DNA of 64,000 nucleotides from Mycolicibacter virginiensis (GTDB lineage: Bacteria > Actinomycetota > Actinomycetes > Mycobacteriales > Mycobacteriaceae): the NCBI RefSeq assembly GCF_022374935.2, contig NZ_CP092430.2, positions 310,001 through 374,000 on the forward strand, read 5' to 3'. Below, piece by piece: positions 10,408-19,258 of this stretch. Both the position numbers and the translations under genes were made by a program. Under the pieces are notes generated by a model. It was not told the DNA's origin. It was given only the letters and a program-made list of their open reading frames with translations, and ran no database searches. Numbering within the stretch: position 1 is the stretch's first letter; the number at the start of each line of letters is the position of its first letter.

Positions 10408-11601
10408 CTAGAACATGTACGGCCGTAGGAACGCAGTCATCCGGCGCAGGTAGGTCGGTTGGCTGACGTGTAGCACATGGTTTCCCGGAAACCAGTGCAG
10501 TGCGCACTGATCCCAGTGGTGCCAGAGCATTTCGGACTGCTCCGGCGGTGCCAGTCGATCGCCTAGGCCAGTGATGATCAGTCGCCGTTCCTTGGCCATC
10601 AGCGGCGGGTAGTTCAACGGCGAGTGGTAGGCCGTCGCTGCGACGAAATCGTCGCCGGCGACCTGCCCCAGCCGTTGCCCGCCCTGGAGTATCAGGTTGG
10701 CCGGAAACCAGTCGCGGATCTCCGATTCGACGGAAACCACCGGAACATTCGGGATCACCGCCTGCAGTCTGGCCTCGACAGCCGCCAGCAGGGCACTGGT
10801 GTAACCGCCCAGCGACAGACCGGTCAACGCGAAGCGGTCAACGCCGGTGGACTCCAGATAGTCGATCATCGATCGGAAGTCGTGGACCGCCTGGGCCATC
10901 GCCTCGGCGAAGCCGGACATGCCGTGCGAAAAGTAGCCGTATCCGCTGAAGGGCGAGTACTTTTCGGCGCGCCGCCCATGGAAGGGCAACGTGAACAAGG
11001 CCACGTCGTACCCGGTCCGGAAGAACCAGGGCAGCGAGAAGAACAGCCCGTTGAACAAGTAGGGCGACCCCATGAAACCGTGGATGACGCACAGTGTCGG
11101 TCTAGGGCCGTCGTCGTGACGCCAATGCTGAAACCGTGCGGTGGTGTTGTTCCCCAGGGCATTCCACGAATCGCGCATCGCCGGATTGACCGCTTCGAAA
11201 CCGCTGTGGAACGAGACGTTCTCGACCGTGCCGCGGGCGATCCGCTCCGCGATCGGATTTGCCGGCCGAATTGATACCCGCGGCAGCTCCGCGGGAGCGG
11301 GAAAGGATCGGATCGGGTCGTGGTGGGACGCCAGTTCGGCGTAGAACGCCAGCCGTTCGCGCTCCTGCCGTGACTGCTTGCGGCCCACCGCGGTGGTGAG
11401 CACCGACGGGATCATCGCCGCGGCAACCATGGAAGCGACCGCGGTGCGCAAGCCGATATCGGCGAAAGCTGACGCATCCACGATCACCTTCTCCCGCAAC
11501 GACAACTCGCTTCGATGCGGCAGGCCGTGTTCGCCGGCATCGGCACCGGGGACATCGGGAATCGGGATGGGCGGATCGAGCGGGGTGACGTCAGTGCTCA
11601 C
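10408..11601 (-). CDS. Alpha/beta hydrolase, Rv0293c-like
   Basis: This 397-residue protein has an alpha/beta-hydrolase core in its C-terminal two thirds. The nucleophile elbow is GLSLGG with Ser263, the probable acid is Asp348 (LGDRLAPP) and the probable base is His375 (GNHVLH). HGFMGSP near residue 174 fits the oxyanion loop. The N-terminal 110 residues include one hydrophobic stretch (about 54-66) that may anchor it. Length and position just after eccE3 match M. tuberculosis Rv0293c. The substrate is unknown; an esterase or lipase-type role is inference. Confidence 0.85.
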   Translation of the reverse strand: MSTDVTPLDPPIPIPDVPGADAGEHGLPHRSELSLREKVIVDASAFADIGLRTAVASMVAAAMIPSVLTTAVGRKQSRQERERLAFYAELASHHDPIRSFPAPAELPRVSIRPANPIAERIARGTVENVSFHSGFEAVNPAMRDSWNALGNNTTARFQHWRHDDGPRPTLCVIHGFMGSPYLFNGLFFSLPWFFRTGYDVALFTLPFHGRRAEKYSPFSGYGYFSHGMSGFAEAMAQAVHDFRSMIDYLESTGVDRFALTGLSLGGYTSALLAAVEARLQAVIPNVPVVSVESEIRDWFPANLILQGGQRLGQVAGDDFVAATAYHSPLNYPPLMAKERRLIITGLGDRLAPPEQSEMLWHHWDQCALHWFPGNHVLHVSQPTYLRRMTAFLRPYMF

Positions 11602-11658
11602 GGTCGCCGGCCTTTCGCGGGTGTTGGTCGCCCCGGCCCTGCGGGCCCCGGTGCGACG

Positions 11659-12558
11659 TCAACCGGATGGTAACTCGGTTGCGAACAGGCGCGCGGCATT
11701 GTCGTGCAGAACCCCACGTAGCCAGACGTCGTCGATGCCGGGAAGCGCGGTGATCGCGTCCAGTGCCTCACGGTAGCCGTATGGGATGTTCGGAAAGTCG
11801 CTGCCGAACAGGATCCGTTCCCCCGCGGAGCGTAAACGCGGATCCTCTCCGGTTGGGAACGGCATCAACTCGTCGACGAACGCGGTGAAAGCCATCGTGG
11901 TGTCCAGGTGCACGCTGGGTGATTCCAGGCAGATGTCGAGGAATTCGTCGTACTCGGGCATGCCCATGTGCGCGATGATCAAAGCCAGCCGCGGGTGGCG
12001 GCGCAGCAGCTGTCGAACCGGTGCGGGCCCGGTGAAGCGGCCGGGTTGTGGGCCGGAGCCGCAGTGGATGACGACCGGGACGCCGCAGTCCTCGATCACT
12101 CCCCAGACGTCGTCGAGCAGCGGGTCGGTCGGGTCATAGTCACCGACCTGGATGTGTGCCTTGAATATTCGGGTTCCAGCATCGATGGCGGCCTTAACGT
12201 AGTCGGCCGCGCCGGGTTCGGGATAGAACGTCGCCGTGGGCAGGCAATCCGGTGTGTCGCGAGCGAATTGGGCTGCCCATTGGTTGAGCCACGCCGCCAT
12301 GTCCGGCTTGTGCGGATACACCAGGGAGGTGAACCGGCGCACCCCGAATGCGCGCAGCGTAGCGACTCGATTGGACTCGTCCATGCGGTAGTTGATGGGC
12401 CACGGCCGGCCGACCATCGGGCCGGCCGAATCGAAGTAATTCCACACCTTGTCCATCACCGACTTGGGCATGAAATGGGTATGGACGTCGATGATTCCCG
12501 GCAGTCCCAGCTCCGACCAGACCTTGCGGACTGCGGCAGCTTCGTCCTGCTCAGTCAT
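11659..12558 (-). CDS. TIM-barrel amidohydrolase (amidohydrolase_2 family)
   Basis: This 299-residue metal-dependent hydrolase or decarboxylase-type protein has the metal-binding DVHTHF (His26, His28), then VVIHCGSG and IIAHMG histidines, and FGSDFPN with the conserved Asp near the C-terminus. I set the start at ATG 12558 because it overlaps the stop of the upstream bluB-like gene as ATGA and because the family begins close to the HxH motif. A longer in-frame extension would run back through the bluB gene. The substrate cannot be told from sequence. Confidence 0.85.
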   Translation of the reverse strand: MTEQDEAAAVRKVWSELGLPGIIDVHTHFMPKSVMDKVWNYFDSAGPMVGRPWPINYRMDESNRVATLRAFGVRRFTSLVYPHKPDMAAWLNQWAAQFARDTPDCLPTATFYPEPGAADYVKAAIDAGTRIFKAHIQVGDYDPTDPLLDDVWGVIEDCGVPVVIHCGSGPQPGRFTGPAPVRQLLRRHPRLALIIAHMGMPEYDEFLDICLESPSVHLDTTMAFTAFVDELMPFPTGEDPRLRSAGERILFGSDFPNIPYGYREALDAITALPGIDDVWLRGVLHDNAARLFATELPSG

Positions 12559-13244
12559 GGTTTCTCCCAACTGTTTTCGGAGACGAATTCGCTCAGGGGC
12601 TGGCGGTAGGCCCACTCGTCGATCTCTAGTGCCGGCCGGTCGGGGAACTCCGGGACAGGGCCCAGGCACAGGATCGCTACGGGCTCCGCATCTGTGGGCA
12701 TGCCCAGCAGCTCCGCCAGCGGAGCGGGTTCGAACAGCGACACCCAGCCCATGCCCAGCCCCTCGGCGCGGGCTGCTAGCCATAGGTTCTGAATCGCGCA
12801 CGACACCGACGCCAGATCCATCTGCGGCAAGGTACGGCGACCGAAGATATGTGCCTGCCTGCCGTCTCGCAACGCCACCACCCAAAGTTCGGCGCACTCG
12901 CGGATGCCTTCCACCTTCAACGCCAGGAATTCCTGCTCGCGACGGCCCAGTGCCTCAGCGGTGCGATGGCGCTCCTCGTCGACCAAGGCATGGATCCGCT
13001 GCCGAAGGGCATCGTCGGTGATTCGGACGAACCGCCACGGCTGCATGAGGCCCACACTCGGTGCAGCATGGGCCGCCGCCAACAGGCGCGCCAGGACATC
13101 GGTGTCGACCGTGCTGCCGGGCACGAATCGGCGCATGTCGCGCCGCTCGGCGATCACCCGGTACACGGCCTGACGCTCCTGCGCGGTGAACGATGGATCA
13201 GCCACGGGATCATGGTAGGAGCCACACGAAGGGACGCTCGTCAT
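12555..13244 (-). CDS. BluB-like nitroreductase-fold flavin enzyme (Rv0306 type)
   Basis: This protein of up to 229 residues has BluB signatures: ERRDMRRF (Asp36 in the longest form, probably the catalytic Asp of BluB), APSVGLMQPWRF and GLGMGWVSLF. BluB splits reduced FMN to 5,6-dimethylbenzimidazole, the lower ligand of cobalamin. The start is uncertain: ATG 13244 gives the longest form, but it overlaps the ATG of the divergent gene and has no clear ribosome site. GTG 13205 would give 216 residues. The downstream amidohydrolase is coupled by ATGA. Confidence 0.82.
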   Translation of the reverse strand: MTSVPSCGSYHDPVADPSFTAQERQAVYRVIAERRDMRRFVPGSTVDTDVLARLLAAAHAAPSVGLMQPWRFVRITDDALRQRIHALVDEERHRTAEALGRREQEFLALKVEGIRECAELWVVALRDGRQAHIFGRRTLPQMDLASVSCAIQNLWLAARAEGLGMGWVSLFEPAPLAELLGMPTDAEPVAILCLGPVPEFPDRPALEIDEWAYRQPLSEFVSENSWEKP

Positions 13245-13581
13245 GAAACGTTCGCAATTGCTCGACCACTTCTCCGCCGGCGCCGCCGCAGACCTCGTCT
13301 ACGGCGAACCCCACCAGACCGCGGACGGAGCGACGGTCATCACCGCCGCCCGGGTGACCGCGTCGGGCCCGGACGGTTCGAAGGTGAACGCGACACCCCT
13401 CGGGGTGATGGTGATCCGCGGCGACCAGGCCAAGTGGGTGGCCGCGGTCGACGCGAATCGGATCGCATTGGTCGGGGTGCTCACCGGGTTGCTGTCCGCC
13501 GTCATCGCCTCCCTGGCGGTACTGCGCCGCCCGCCCTGGCCGGACCTGCGCGGGGGCGGAACTTCCCGCGGCGGGAACTAG
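13243..13581 (+). CDS. GerW/YtfJ-like protein with C-terminal membrane helix
   Basis: This 112-residue protein has an N-terminal region (VYGEPHQTADGATVITAARV, then TPLGVMVIRG) resembling the GerW/YtfJ sporulation-protein fold found widely in actinobacteria. One hydrophobic helix follows at about 74-93 (IALVGVLTGLLSAVIASLAV). It diverges from the bluB-like gene with start codons overlapping by two bases. It lies three bases upstream of the PAP2 gene and is probably cotranscribed with it. The biochemical role is unknown. Confidence 0.7.
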   Translation: MKRSQLLDHFSAGAAADLVYGEPHQTADGATVITAARVTASGPDGSKVNATPLGVMVIRGDQAKWVAAVDANRIALVGVLTGLLSAVIASLAVLRRPPWPDLRGGGTSRGGN

Positions 13582-13584
13582 CTG

Positions 13585-14271
13585 GTGTCGCCTTCGGCCG
13601 CGCGTGCGGCGGCGCTGATCTCGGTAGCGGCCGCGGTGGCGGTCTACGTAGTGATGTTGGTGGGTTATCGGCAGGGCTGGACCTGGCTGGCCGAGGTCGA
13701 CACCGCCTCCTTGGGCACGAGCTACGACATCGCGGTCAAACACCCGATCTGGGTCCGGTTCTGGGATGGCATCTCAAGCGTTTTCGAGCCGGCGGTGTTC
13801 CGGGCGGTGGGCATGGTGGTGGCCCTGGTTGCGGTGCTGCGTCATCGGCTGCGCGCAGCGCTGTTCCTGCTGGTTTCGGTAGAGGCGACCGGGCTGCTGA
13901 CGGTATTGGCCAAGGGCTCCGTCGGGCGGCCCCGGCCGGTGACGGCTCTGGTCTCGGCGACCTCGACCTCGTTTCCGTCCGGACACGCGCTGGGGGTGGC
14001 GATCGGGGTCGGCGCGCTGTTGTTGCTGGCGCTGCCCGCGCTGCGGCACAACGCCAGGGTGGCGGCGGTAAGTGTCGGCGTGCTGGTGGTGGCTGCGGTC
14101 GGGGTCTCGCGAGTGGCGCTCAACGTCCACCACCCCTCCGACGTACTGGCAGGCTGGGCGCTGGGCTGGGCTTATCTGACGGCGTGGGCCCTCGTCCTGC
14201 AACCGTGGCGGCCGCCGGAGTTGACCAGATCCGCCGGCGCGCCCCAAGATGGCCACGATGACCAGCAGTAA
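13585..14271 (+). CDS. PAP2-family membrane phosphatase (Rv0308-like)
   Basis: This 228-residue integral membrane protein has the three acid-phosphatase motifs: KGSVGRPRP, PSGHALG and SRVALNVHHPSDVLAG, with the two catalytic histidines in the last two. There are about five to six membrane helices. The family removes phosphate from lipid pyrophosphates or phosphatidates; the substrate here is unknown. The GTG start at 13585 follows the previous stop by three bases. The 3' end overlaps the next small gene by 23 bases. Confidence 0.85.
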   Translation: MSPSAARAAALISVAAAVAVYVVMLVGYRQGWTWLAEVDTASLGTSYDIAVKHPIWVRFWDGISSVFEPAVFRAVGMVVALVAVLRHRLRAALFLLVSVEATGLLTVLAKGSVGRPRPVTALVSATSTSFPSGHALGVAIGVGALLLLALPALRHNARVAAVSVGVLVVAAVGVSRVALNVHHPSDVLAGWALGWAYLTAWALVLQPWRPPELTRSAGAPQDGHDDQQ

Positions 14272-14494
14272 CGCCGATCCCGTCGGTGCACTCATCTGCT
14301 CCCGTAAGGGCTGCAGCGCTGATGCGGTGTACGGCATGTTGTGGAACAACCCGAAGCTGCACACCCCGGAACGTCGCAAGGTCTGGCTGACGTGTGCCGC
14401 ACACCGCGAGTACTTCCGTGACTACCTGTCGTCGCGCGGCCTGTTCAAGGCCGAGGCGCCGGTCGAAGACCTGGCGCGCCGGGAGGGGGCGTGA
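14249..14494 (+). CDS. Small Cys/His-rich conserved protein, function unknown
   Basis: This 81-residue soluble protein contains CSRKGC near residue 17 and CAAHREYF near residue 49, four Cys/His ligands that could hold one zinc. Similar small proteins are common in actinobacteria. The start could be ATG 14249 or ATG 14258; both lie inside the 3' end of the PAP2 gene, so coupling is likely. I do not recognise a function. Confidence 0.7.
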   Translation: MATMTSSNADPVGALICSRKGCSADAVYGMLWNNPKLHTPERRKVWLTCAAHREYFRDYLSSRGLFKAEAPVEDLARREGA

Positions 14495-14501
14495 ACACCG
14501 C

Positions 14502-14557
14502 GTCGTGAAAGCGGCGTCGTGAAAGCGGCGTCGTGAAAGCGGCGTCGTGAAAGCGGC
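14502..14557. repeat. Tandem repeat, four perfect 14-base copies
   Basis: The unit GTCGTGAAAGCGGC occurs four times head to tail directly after the small Cys/His gene. The array sits in the 129-base gap before the L,D-transpeptidase-like gene. It is probably a slippage-prone minisatellite (VNTR-type) locus. It has no spacers, so it is not a CRISPR array. Confidence 0.9.
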
Positions 14558-14623
14558 CACCCGAACCCCGGCACGCCGTGAGCGGTGTTTGACCCGCCCC
14601 TGACATGCACAGATGATGAGTGA

Positions 14624-15280
14624 ATGCGCCGACTTGTGAGCTTGTTCAGCGCTGCCCTGTGCACGGTTGCCGCGGCGCTGACCGCGGCCCCGGGCGCCCA
14701 AGCCGATGTCATTCCGTGGTTTGCCCGTTCGGTGGGCAACGCCAACCAGGTGATTTCGGTTGTCGGAGTAGGTGGTTCGGACGCCAAGATGGACGTCTAT
14801 CAGCGCAGCGCGACGGGCTGGCAACCGGTGGCCGCCGGGATTGCGACTCACGTCGGCTCAGCCGGCATGGCAGCCAAGGCGAAGAGCGGCTATCCGGCCA
14901 CCCCGATGGGCGTCTTCACGCTGCCGTACGCGTTCGGCACCGCGCCGAACCCCGGTGGGGGACTGCAGTATGTACAGGTCGGGCCGGATCACTGGTGGAA
15001 CGGCGACGACCACAGCCCGACGTTCAACACCATGCAGGTGTGCAAGAAGGCGCAATGCGCATTCGACACCAGTGAGAGCGAGAACCTCGAAATCCCGCAG
15101 TACAAGCACGCCGTGGTGATGGGGGTCAACACCGCCCGCACCCCCGGGGACGGCGCCGCCTTCTTCTTTCACACCACCGACGGCGGCCCGACCGCGGGCT
15201 GCGTCGCGATCGACGACGCCAAGCTGGTGCAGATCATTCAGTGGCTGCGCCCGGGCGCGGTCATCGCGATCGCGAAGTAG
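14624..15280 (+). CDS. Secreted L,D-transpeptidase-fold (YkuD) protein, Rv0309-like
   Basis: This 218-residue protein has the same length as M. tuberculosis Rv0309. It has a signal peptide with likely cleavage after AQA (about residue 27). The catalytic box HTTDGGPTAGC holds His183 and Cys193, as in YkuD-type enzymes that act on peptidoglycan stem peptides. It is a single-domain protein without the Ig-like domains of LdtMt1/2, so it may be a divergent or regulatory member. It acts outside the membrane. Confidence 0.85.
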   Translation: MRRLVSLFSAALCTVAAALTAAPGAQADVIPWFARSVGNANQVISVVGVGGSDAKMDVYQRSATGWQPVAAGIATHVGSAGMAAKAKSGYPATPMGVFTLPYAFGTAPNPGGGLQYVQVGPDHWWNGDDHSPTFNTMQVCKKAQCAFDTSESENLEIPQYKHAVVMGVNTARTPGDGAAFFFHTTDGGPTAGCVAIDDAKLVQIIQWLRPGAVIAIAK

Positions 15281-15284
15281 TTCG

Positions 15285-15596
15285 TCAATCCTCTTCGCAG
15301 TACGACGCTCGCGCGATACTGACGAACTGCGACGCCCTGGTCAGGGTGAGGCTGGGATTGGCGTTCTTCACGGCCTTGGCCGCCTGATTGGGCGAGTGCC
15401 CCCCGGCGAGGTATTCGCACACCGAATGCCCGCCGGCGACCGCGTCAGCGGCATCGGGGTAGGAGATCCCCATCTTGTCGAGGGCGCCGAGGAAGCCGTT
15501 GTCATCGGTATCGGCACCCGCCGGCGCGGCCACACCCAGCAGACCGACCAGCGTGCAGGCGCTCACCGCGAGTATGCGGGGCAAGCGAATCGTCAT
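15285..15596 (-). CDS. Secreted DUF732 protein
   Basis: This 103-residue exported protein has a signal peptide (MTIRLPRILAVSA to APAGA) followed by the DUF732 pattern (FLGALDKMGI, VCEYLAGG, FVSIARASYC) with two Cys likely forming a disulfide. ATG 15596 is chosen because AAGGAC lies about six bases upstream; a TTG 18 bases earlier is possible. It lies 14 bases after a second DUF732 gene on the same strand, so the two form a small operon. It converges with the L,D-transpeptidase-like gene four bases away. Function is unknown. Confidence 0.82.
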   Translation of the reverse strand: MTIRLPRILAVSACTLVGLLGVAAPAGADTDDNGFLGALDKMGISYPDAADAVAGGHSVCEYLAGGHSPNQAAKAVKNANPSLTLTRASQFVSIARASYCEED

Positions 15597-15610
15597 CGTC
15601 GTCCTTGTCG

Positions 15611-15943
15611 TCAATCGGTGATCGAGTCGGGGCAGAACGCCACCTGGGAGAACGTCACGAACCGGGCGGCGTTCTTCACCGACATGCTGCGGTTCGAGAT
15701 CCGCACGGCGCGTGCCGCGGAATCTGAGTGATGCCCCGCGCCTAGGTAGGCGCAGACCTCCCGGCCGACGGAGACGGCGTCAGCCGCATTGGTGTATTCG
15801 ATCCCGGCCTGCTCGATCGCGCTGATGAACATGGCGTCGGGGTCCGGGTCGGCGTATGCCGGCGCGGCCAGGCCAACCAGGGCGGCCGCACCGGCCGCGA
15901 TCAGGGTCCAACGTCGAATGCTCACAGTGTCAACAGCATCCAT
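15611..15943 (-). CDS. Secreted DUF732 protein
   Basis: This protein of about 110 residues has a hydrophobic signal (WTLIAAGAAALVGLAAPAYA) and the DUF732 features AMFISAIEQAGI, VCAYLGAGH and FVTFSQVAFC. The start is uncertain: ATG 15943 or a GTG seven codons later; neither has a strong ribosome site. A longer extension to 16033 is unlikely because it would precede the signal peptide. It is a paralogue of the neighbour downstream. Its role is unknown. Confidence 0.78.
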   Translation of the reverse strand: MDAVDTVSIRRWTLIAAGAAALVGLAAPAYADPDPDAMFISAIEQAGIEYTNAADAVSVGREVCAYLGAGHHSDSAARAVRISNRSMSVKNAARFVTFSQVAFCPDSITD

Positions 15944-16163
15944 GCTCTGAATTAATCGGTAGCAGCCGCAACATGAATTGAATATGAACGGAGATGATCT
16001 GGCAAATGCCTGTGAGATGGCTGGAAATATCACAGTTCATTGACGCTCCATCCTGTTGACTACCGCGGTGTAACCCCAGGTTCACCTGAGGGGCGTTTCG
16101 TGAGCGCCGTTGAACCGTCTGAAATCCGCCGGAGGCAGGCGGCTCTGACCCAAGGGGATGCCA

Positions 16164-17327
16164 ATGGATATGGACTACGGGGTGCTGCCCCCGGAGATCA
16201 ATTCGGGACGCCTGTACGCCGGCCCCGGATCCGGTTCCATGCTGTCCGCCGCCACCGCGTGGGAGAACCTGGCCGCCGAGCTGAACACCGCGGCGGCGTC
16301 CTATGACTCGGTCACCTCAGGCCTGGCTGCCGGCCCCTGGACCGGCCCGGCGGCGACGGCGATGGCAGCCTCCGCGGCCCCGTATGTGACCTGGCTGCGG
16401 GGCGTCGGCGCTCAGGCCGAAACCACGGCTCGTCAGGCGACCGCCGCGGCGGAGGCCTACTCGACGGCGGTGGCCGCGGTGGTGCCCCCACCGGTGATTG
16501 CCGCCAACCGCGTGCTGCTGAAACAGCTGGTTGCCACGAACTTCTTCGGGCAGAACTCCCCGGCGATCGCCGAAGCCGAGCGCCAATACGCCGAGATGTG
16601 GGCCCAGGACGCGGCCGCGATGTACCGCTACGCCAGTTCCTCGGCGGCCGCATCGGCGTTGACCACGTTCAACCCGCCGCCGCAGACCACCAACGCAGCC
16701 GGGCAATCCGCGCAGTCTGCCGCTGTTGCCCAGGCCGGCGCCGCCGCGGCCGGCAATGGCGCGGCCACCGATATTTTCAGTTCATTGATTTCGATCATCG
16801 GTCAGATTTCGCCGTTCACGGGGTTGGCCACTCAGGGGCTGAGCGCCACGATGACCGGTTGGTCGGGTACGGCGAACATGCTCAGCAACGTCAACAACGG
16901 GATTGGCCTGGCCGCGTTTCAGGCGGAGAACCCCGGCGGCCTCGACGAAATCCTGCACCCGCCCAAGATCGGGCCGGCCGGTCTGGGGCTGGGCGGCCTG
17001 GGGCTGGGCAAAACGGGGCTCGGCAGCGCCGGGTTGGGTGCCGGACTGGGCAGTGTGGGGTCGTCGGCAAGCGCCGGAACTGCGCTCAAGATCGGGGCGT
17101 TGTCGGTGCCCCACGGCTGGGCGATGCCGGTCACGCTGACCTCGGCGGCCGCGCCGCTACCGGCCGCCGCGGTCCCGGCGGCGCCGGCCCTGGCCGGCGG
17201 TGTGCCCGGCGGGGCCTTCGGTGAGACCATGCTCGGCACCCTGGCCGGTCGCGGTCTGGGAGCGGCGACGTCGCGTGCGGCCGCTCATCGCCGCACCGTG
17301 GTGCCCCGTCCGCCGGCCGCAGGTTAA
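16164..17327 (+). CDS. PPE-SVP family protein
   Basis: This 387-residue protein starts [15 protein letters not shown] and has WTGPAATAM (WxG) near residue 58 and [14 protein letters not shown] near 133. The C-terminal SVP signature is [12 protein letters not shown], placing it in the PPE-SVP subfamily, usually exported by ESX-5. No PE gene is adjacent, so it probably pairs with a PE encoded elsewhere. ATG 16164 is used because AAGGGG at 16152-16157 is well spaced; ATG 16158 lies directly against it. Confidence 0.9.
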   Translation: MDMDYGVLPPEINSGRLYAGPGSGSMLSAATAWENLAAELNTAAASYDSVTSGLAAGPWTGPAATAMAASAAPYVTWLRGVGAQAETTARQATAAAEAYSTAVAAVVPPPVIAANRVLLKQLVATNFFGQNSPAIAEAERQYAEMWAQDAAAMYRYASSSAAASALTTFNPPPQTTNAAGQSAQSAAVAQAGAAAAGNGAATDIFSSLISIIGQISPFTGLATQGLSATMTGWSGTANMLSNVNNGIGLAAFQAENPGGLDEILHPPKIGPAGLGLGGLGLGKTGLGSAGLGAGLGSVGSSASAGTALKIGALSVPHGWAMPVTLTSAAAPLPAAAVPAAPALAGGVPGGAFGETMLGTLAGRGLGAATSRAAAHRRTVVPRPPAAG

Positions 17328-17339
17328 TCCGCCACCGAC

Positions 17340-18572
17340 ATGGACTTCGCCTTCCTCCCTCCGGAGGTCAATTCCGGCCGGATGTACACCGGCCCGGGGG
17401 CAGCACCGATGCTCGCCGCGGCGGCCGCCTGGGATGCCGTGGCCGCAGAACTGGAGACGGCCGCGGTCGGCTACTCCGAGGCGATCTCGACTCTGATCGG
17501 GCACGCCTGGTCCGGCCCCACCTCGGTGGCGATGGCTGCCGCGGCGGCTCCCTACGTGGCGTGGCTGCAGGCTGCCGCCGCCAACGCCGAGCAGACCGCG
17601 ATCCAGGCCAAAGCGGTTGCCTCCGCCTATGAAGCCGCCTTCGCTGCCACTGTCCCGCCGACGGTGGTAGCCGCCAACCGAACCCTGCTCGCCACCCTGG
17701 TCGCCACCAACTTCTTCGGCCAGAACACTCCGGCGATCGCCGCGACCGAGGCGGCATACGCCGAGATGTGGGCTCAAGACGCCGTCGCGATGTACGGCTA
17801 CGCGGCGACGGCGATGCCGGCAAGCGCACTACCGGAACTCGAGCAGCCGCCGCAGACCACCAGCCCGGCCGGGCCCGGCTCCCAGTCCGCAGCGGTGTCG
17901 CACGCGGCAGCCGGCAATGGCCAGGCGTTGGCCCAGACGACGCTGCAGCAGTTGGTGAATCCCGCGCCCGCATCGGACCCGCCGACCTGGTGGGAGACCT
18001 TCACCTCCGAATTGGGTCAGCTGACGCCGTTCAGCAGTATCGCCAGCAGTGGACTCAGTTTCGACTCCAGCCTCTACACCGTGGTGAGCAACGGCGCCGG
18101 TTGGGGGCGGTTGGTGTACGTCCGCGGTGGGACCGAGGGTGCGTTGACTTTCGAGGGGATCGGGCCGCGCGGGGTGTTGTCGGCATCCACCGCGCCGCTG
18201 ACGGGTCCGGGCGTGGGCAGGGCGATTCCGATCGGTGGACTGTCGGTGCCGCCGAGCTGGGCGACCGCGGCCCCGGAGATGAAGCCAATCGCCTTCACGC
18301 TGGCCGCGGCCGAGACTCCTATGCCGGTTGCCGCCGGACTACCGCCGGGAATGGCGTGCCAGGAGGCGATGATGGGAACGACTGCGGGCCAAGGCGCAAC
18401 GCCCGACAACACCAGTCGCCGCAACCAGAAGACCAACGGCAAGAACGACGATCAGGACGGCAAGCCGATCACGACGCTGACCAATGGCAGTGGCTGGCTG
18501 GCGTCGTCCTGGGCGTATCACACCCGGCAGCGTGAAGGTCAGCCCCTGCCGACGCACTGGCGAACGGGCTAG
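17340..18572 (+). CDS. PPE-SVP family protein (tandem paralogue)
   Basis: This 410-residue PPE protein starts [16 protein letters not shown], has WSGPTSVAM near residue 58, [14 protein letters not shown] near 124 and the SVP motif [10 protein letters not shown] near 302. The last 50 residues are polar and charged. It lies 12 bases after the previous PPE gene and is clearly a duplicate of it; the PPE domains are close while the C-terminal halves differ. Export via ESX-5 is inferred from the subfamily. Confidence 0.9.
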   Translation: MDFAFLPPEVNSGRMYTGPGAAPMLAAAAAWDAVAAELETAAVGYSEAISTLIGHAWSGPTSVAMAAAAAPYVAWLQAAAANAEQTAIQAKAVASAYEAAFAATVPPTVVAANRTLLATLVATNFFGQNTPAIAATEAAYAEMWAQDAVAMYGYAATAMPASALPELEQPPQTTSPAGPGSQSAAVSHAAAGNGQALAQTTLQQLVNPAPASDPPTWWETFTSELGQLTPFSSIASSGLSFDSSLYTVVSNGAGWGRLVYVRGGTEGALTFEGIGPRGVLSASTAPLTGPGVGRAIPIGGLSVPPSWATAAPEMKPIAFTLAAAETPMPVAAGLPPGMACQEAMMGTTAGQGATPDNTSRRNQKTNGKNDDQDGKPITTLTNGSGWLASSWAYHTRQREGQPLPTHWRTG

Positions 18573-18583
18573 CGCCTGATCGG

Positions 18584-19219
18584 CTAACCGCGATCGCGTT
18601 GTAGGTAGTGGGCGACCATGTCGAGCAACGCCCGCCGTTCGGTCTGCCAGTCAATGGGGCCGCCCATGATCATCTGCGCCAACACAATTCCCCGCAGCGC
18701 TGCCCAGATCACCTCGGCCACGCCGGAATCCGCGGGGTCGTCGGAAACCAGCCGGCCCAACATGTTGATCGCGGTGTTCATCTGAATCAGGTGCTCGTGA
18801 GACTGCTCGCCCAAGCTGCCGCGAGTGGCCCGCAGGATCTCGAACGCGGCCAGCGAAGTCGGGCTGGCATAGCAGCGCCAGGCCGTGTCGACAACGGCTT
18901 CGATGCGCTCCCGCAGTGCCAGCTCGCTGACGTCGACGGCAGACAGGCTCGTCAGCAGTTCGGCCACCCCGTCGTCGACCACGGCCATCAACAGGCCGTT
19001 GCGGTCTCCGAAGTGGTACTGGATGACCCCCCACGTGACCCCGGCCCGCTCGGCGACGTGCTTGGCGGTCGCCGCGCCGAACCCCTCTTCGGTAATGCAG
19101 CGCACGGTCTCGTCGATGATCCGGGCACGGGTGTCATCGCCGCGCTTGCGGGGCGCGCTGGTCCGCCGGGTCGGCCCAGAGGGCCCCGACGCCCGGGCGG
19201 AACCAGCAGAAATAGTCAT
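18584..19219 (-). CDS. TetR-family regulator, Rv0302-like
   Basis: This 211-residue protein has an N-terminal helix-turn-helix (GFGAATAKHVAERAGVTWGVIQYHFGDRNGL contains the recognition part VTWGVIQYHF at about 66-75) and a variable ligand domain. Length and neighbourhood fit M. tuberculosis Rv0302. It diverges from the Rv0311-like gene across only 39 bases, so it probably controls itself and perhaps that gene. It converges with the PPE gene. Confidence 0.88.
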   Translation of the reverse strand: MTISAGSARASGPSGPTRRTSAPRKRGDDTRARIIDETVRCITEEGFGAATAKHVAERAGVTWGVIQYHFGDRNGLLMAVVDDGVAELLTSLSAVDVSELALRERIEAVVDTAWRCYASPTSLAAFEILRATRGSLGEQSHEHLIQMNTAINMLGRLVSDDPADSGVAEVIWAALRGIVLAQMIMGGPIDWQTERRALLDMVAHYLQRDRG

Positions 19220-19221
19220 TG

Positions 19222-19251
19222 TTGACTTTATAACATAGACCCAACTATTTT
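19222..19251 (+). promoter_or_regulatory. Probable SigA-type promoter for a leaderless transcript
   Basis: TTGACT (19222-19227) and TATTTT (19246-19251) are 18 bases apart in an AT-rich gap. Transcription would start about where the GTG at 19259 begins, which suggests a leaderless mRNA, common in mycobacteria. Confidence 0.45.
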
Positions 19252-19258
19252 TTAGGCC

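Noticed and set aside
14502..14557. CRISPR-like array
   Set aside because: Units abut directly with no spacers and no cas genes are present.
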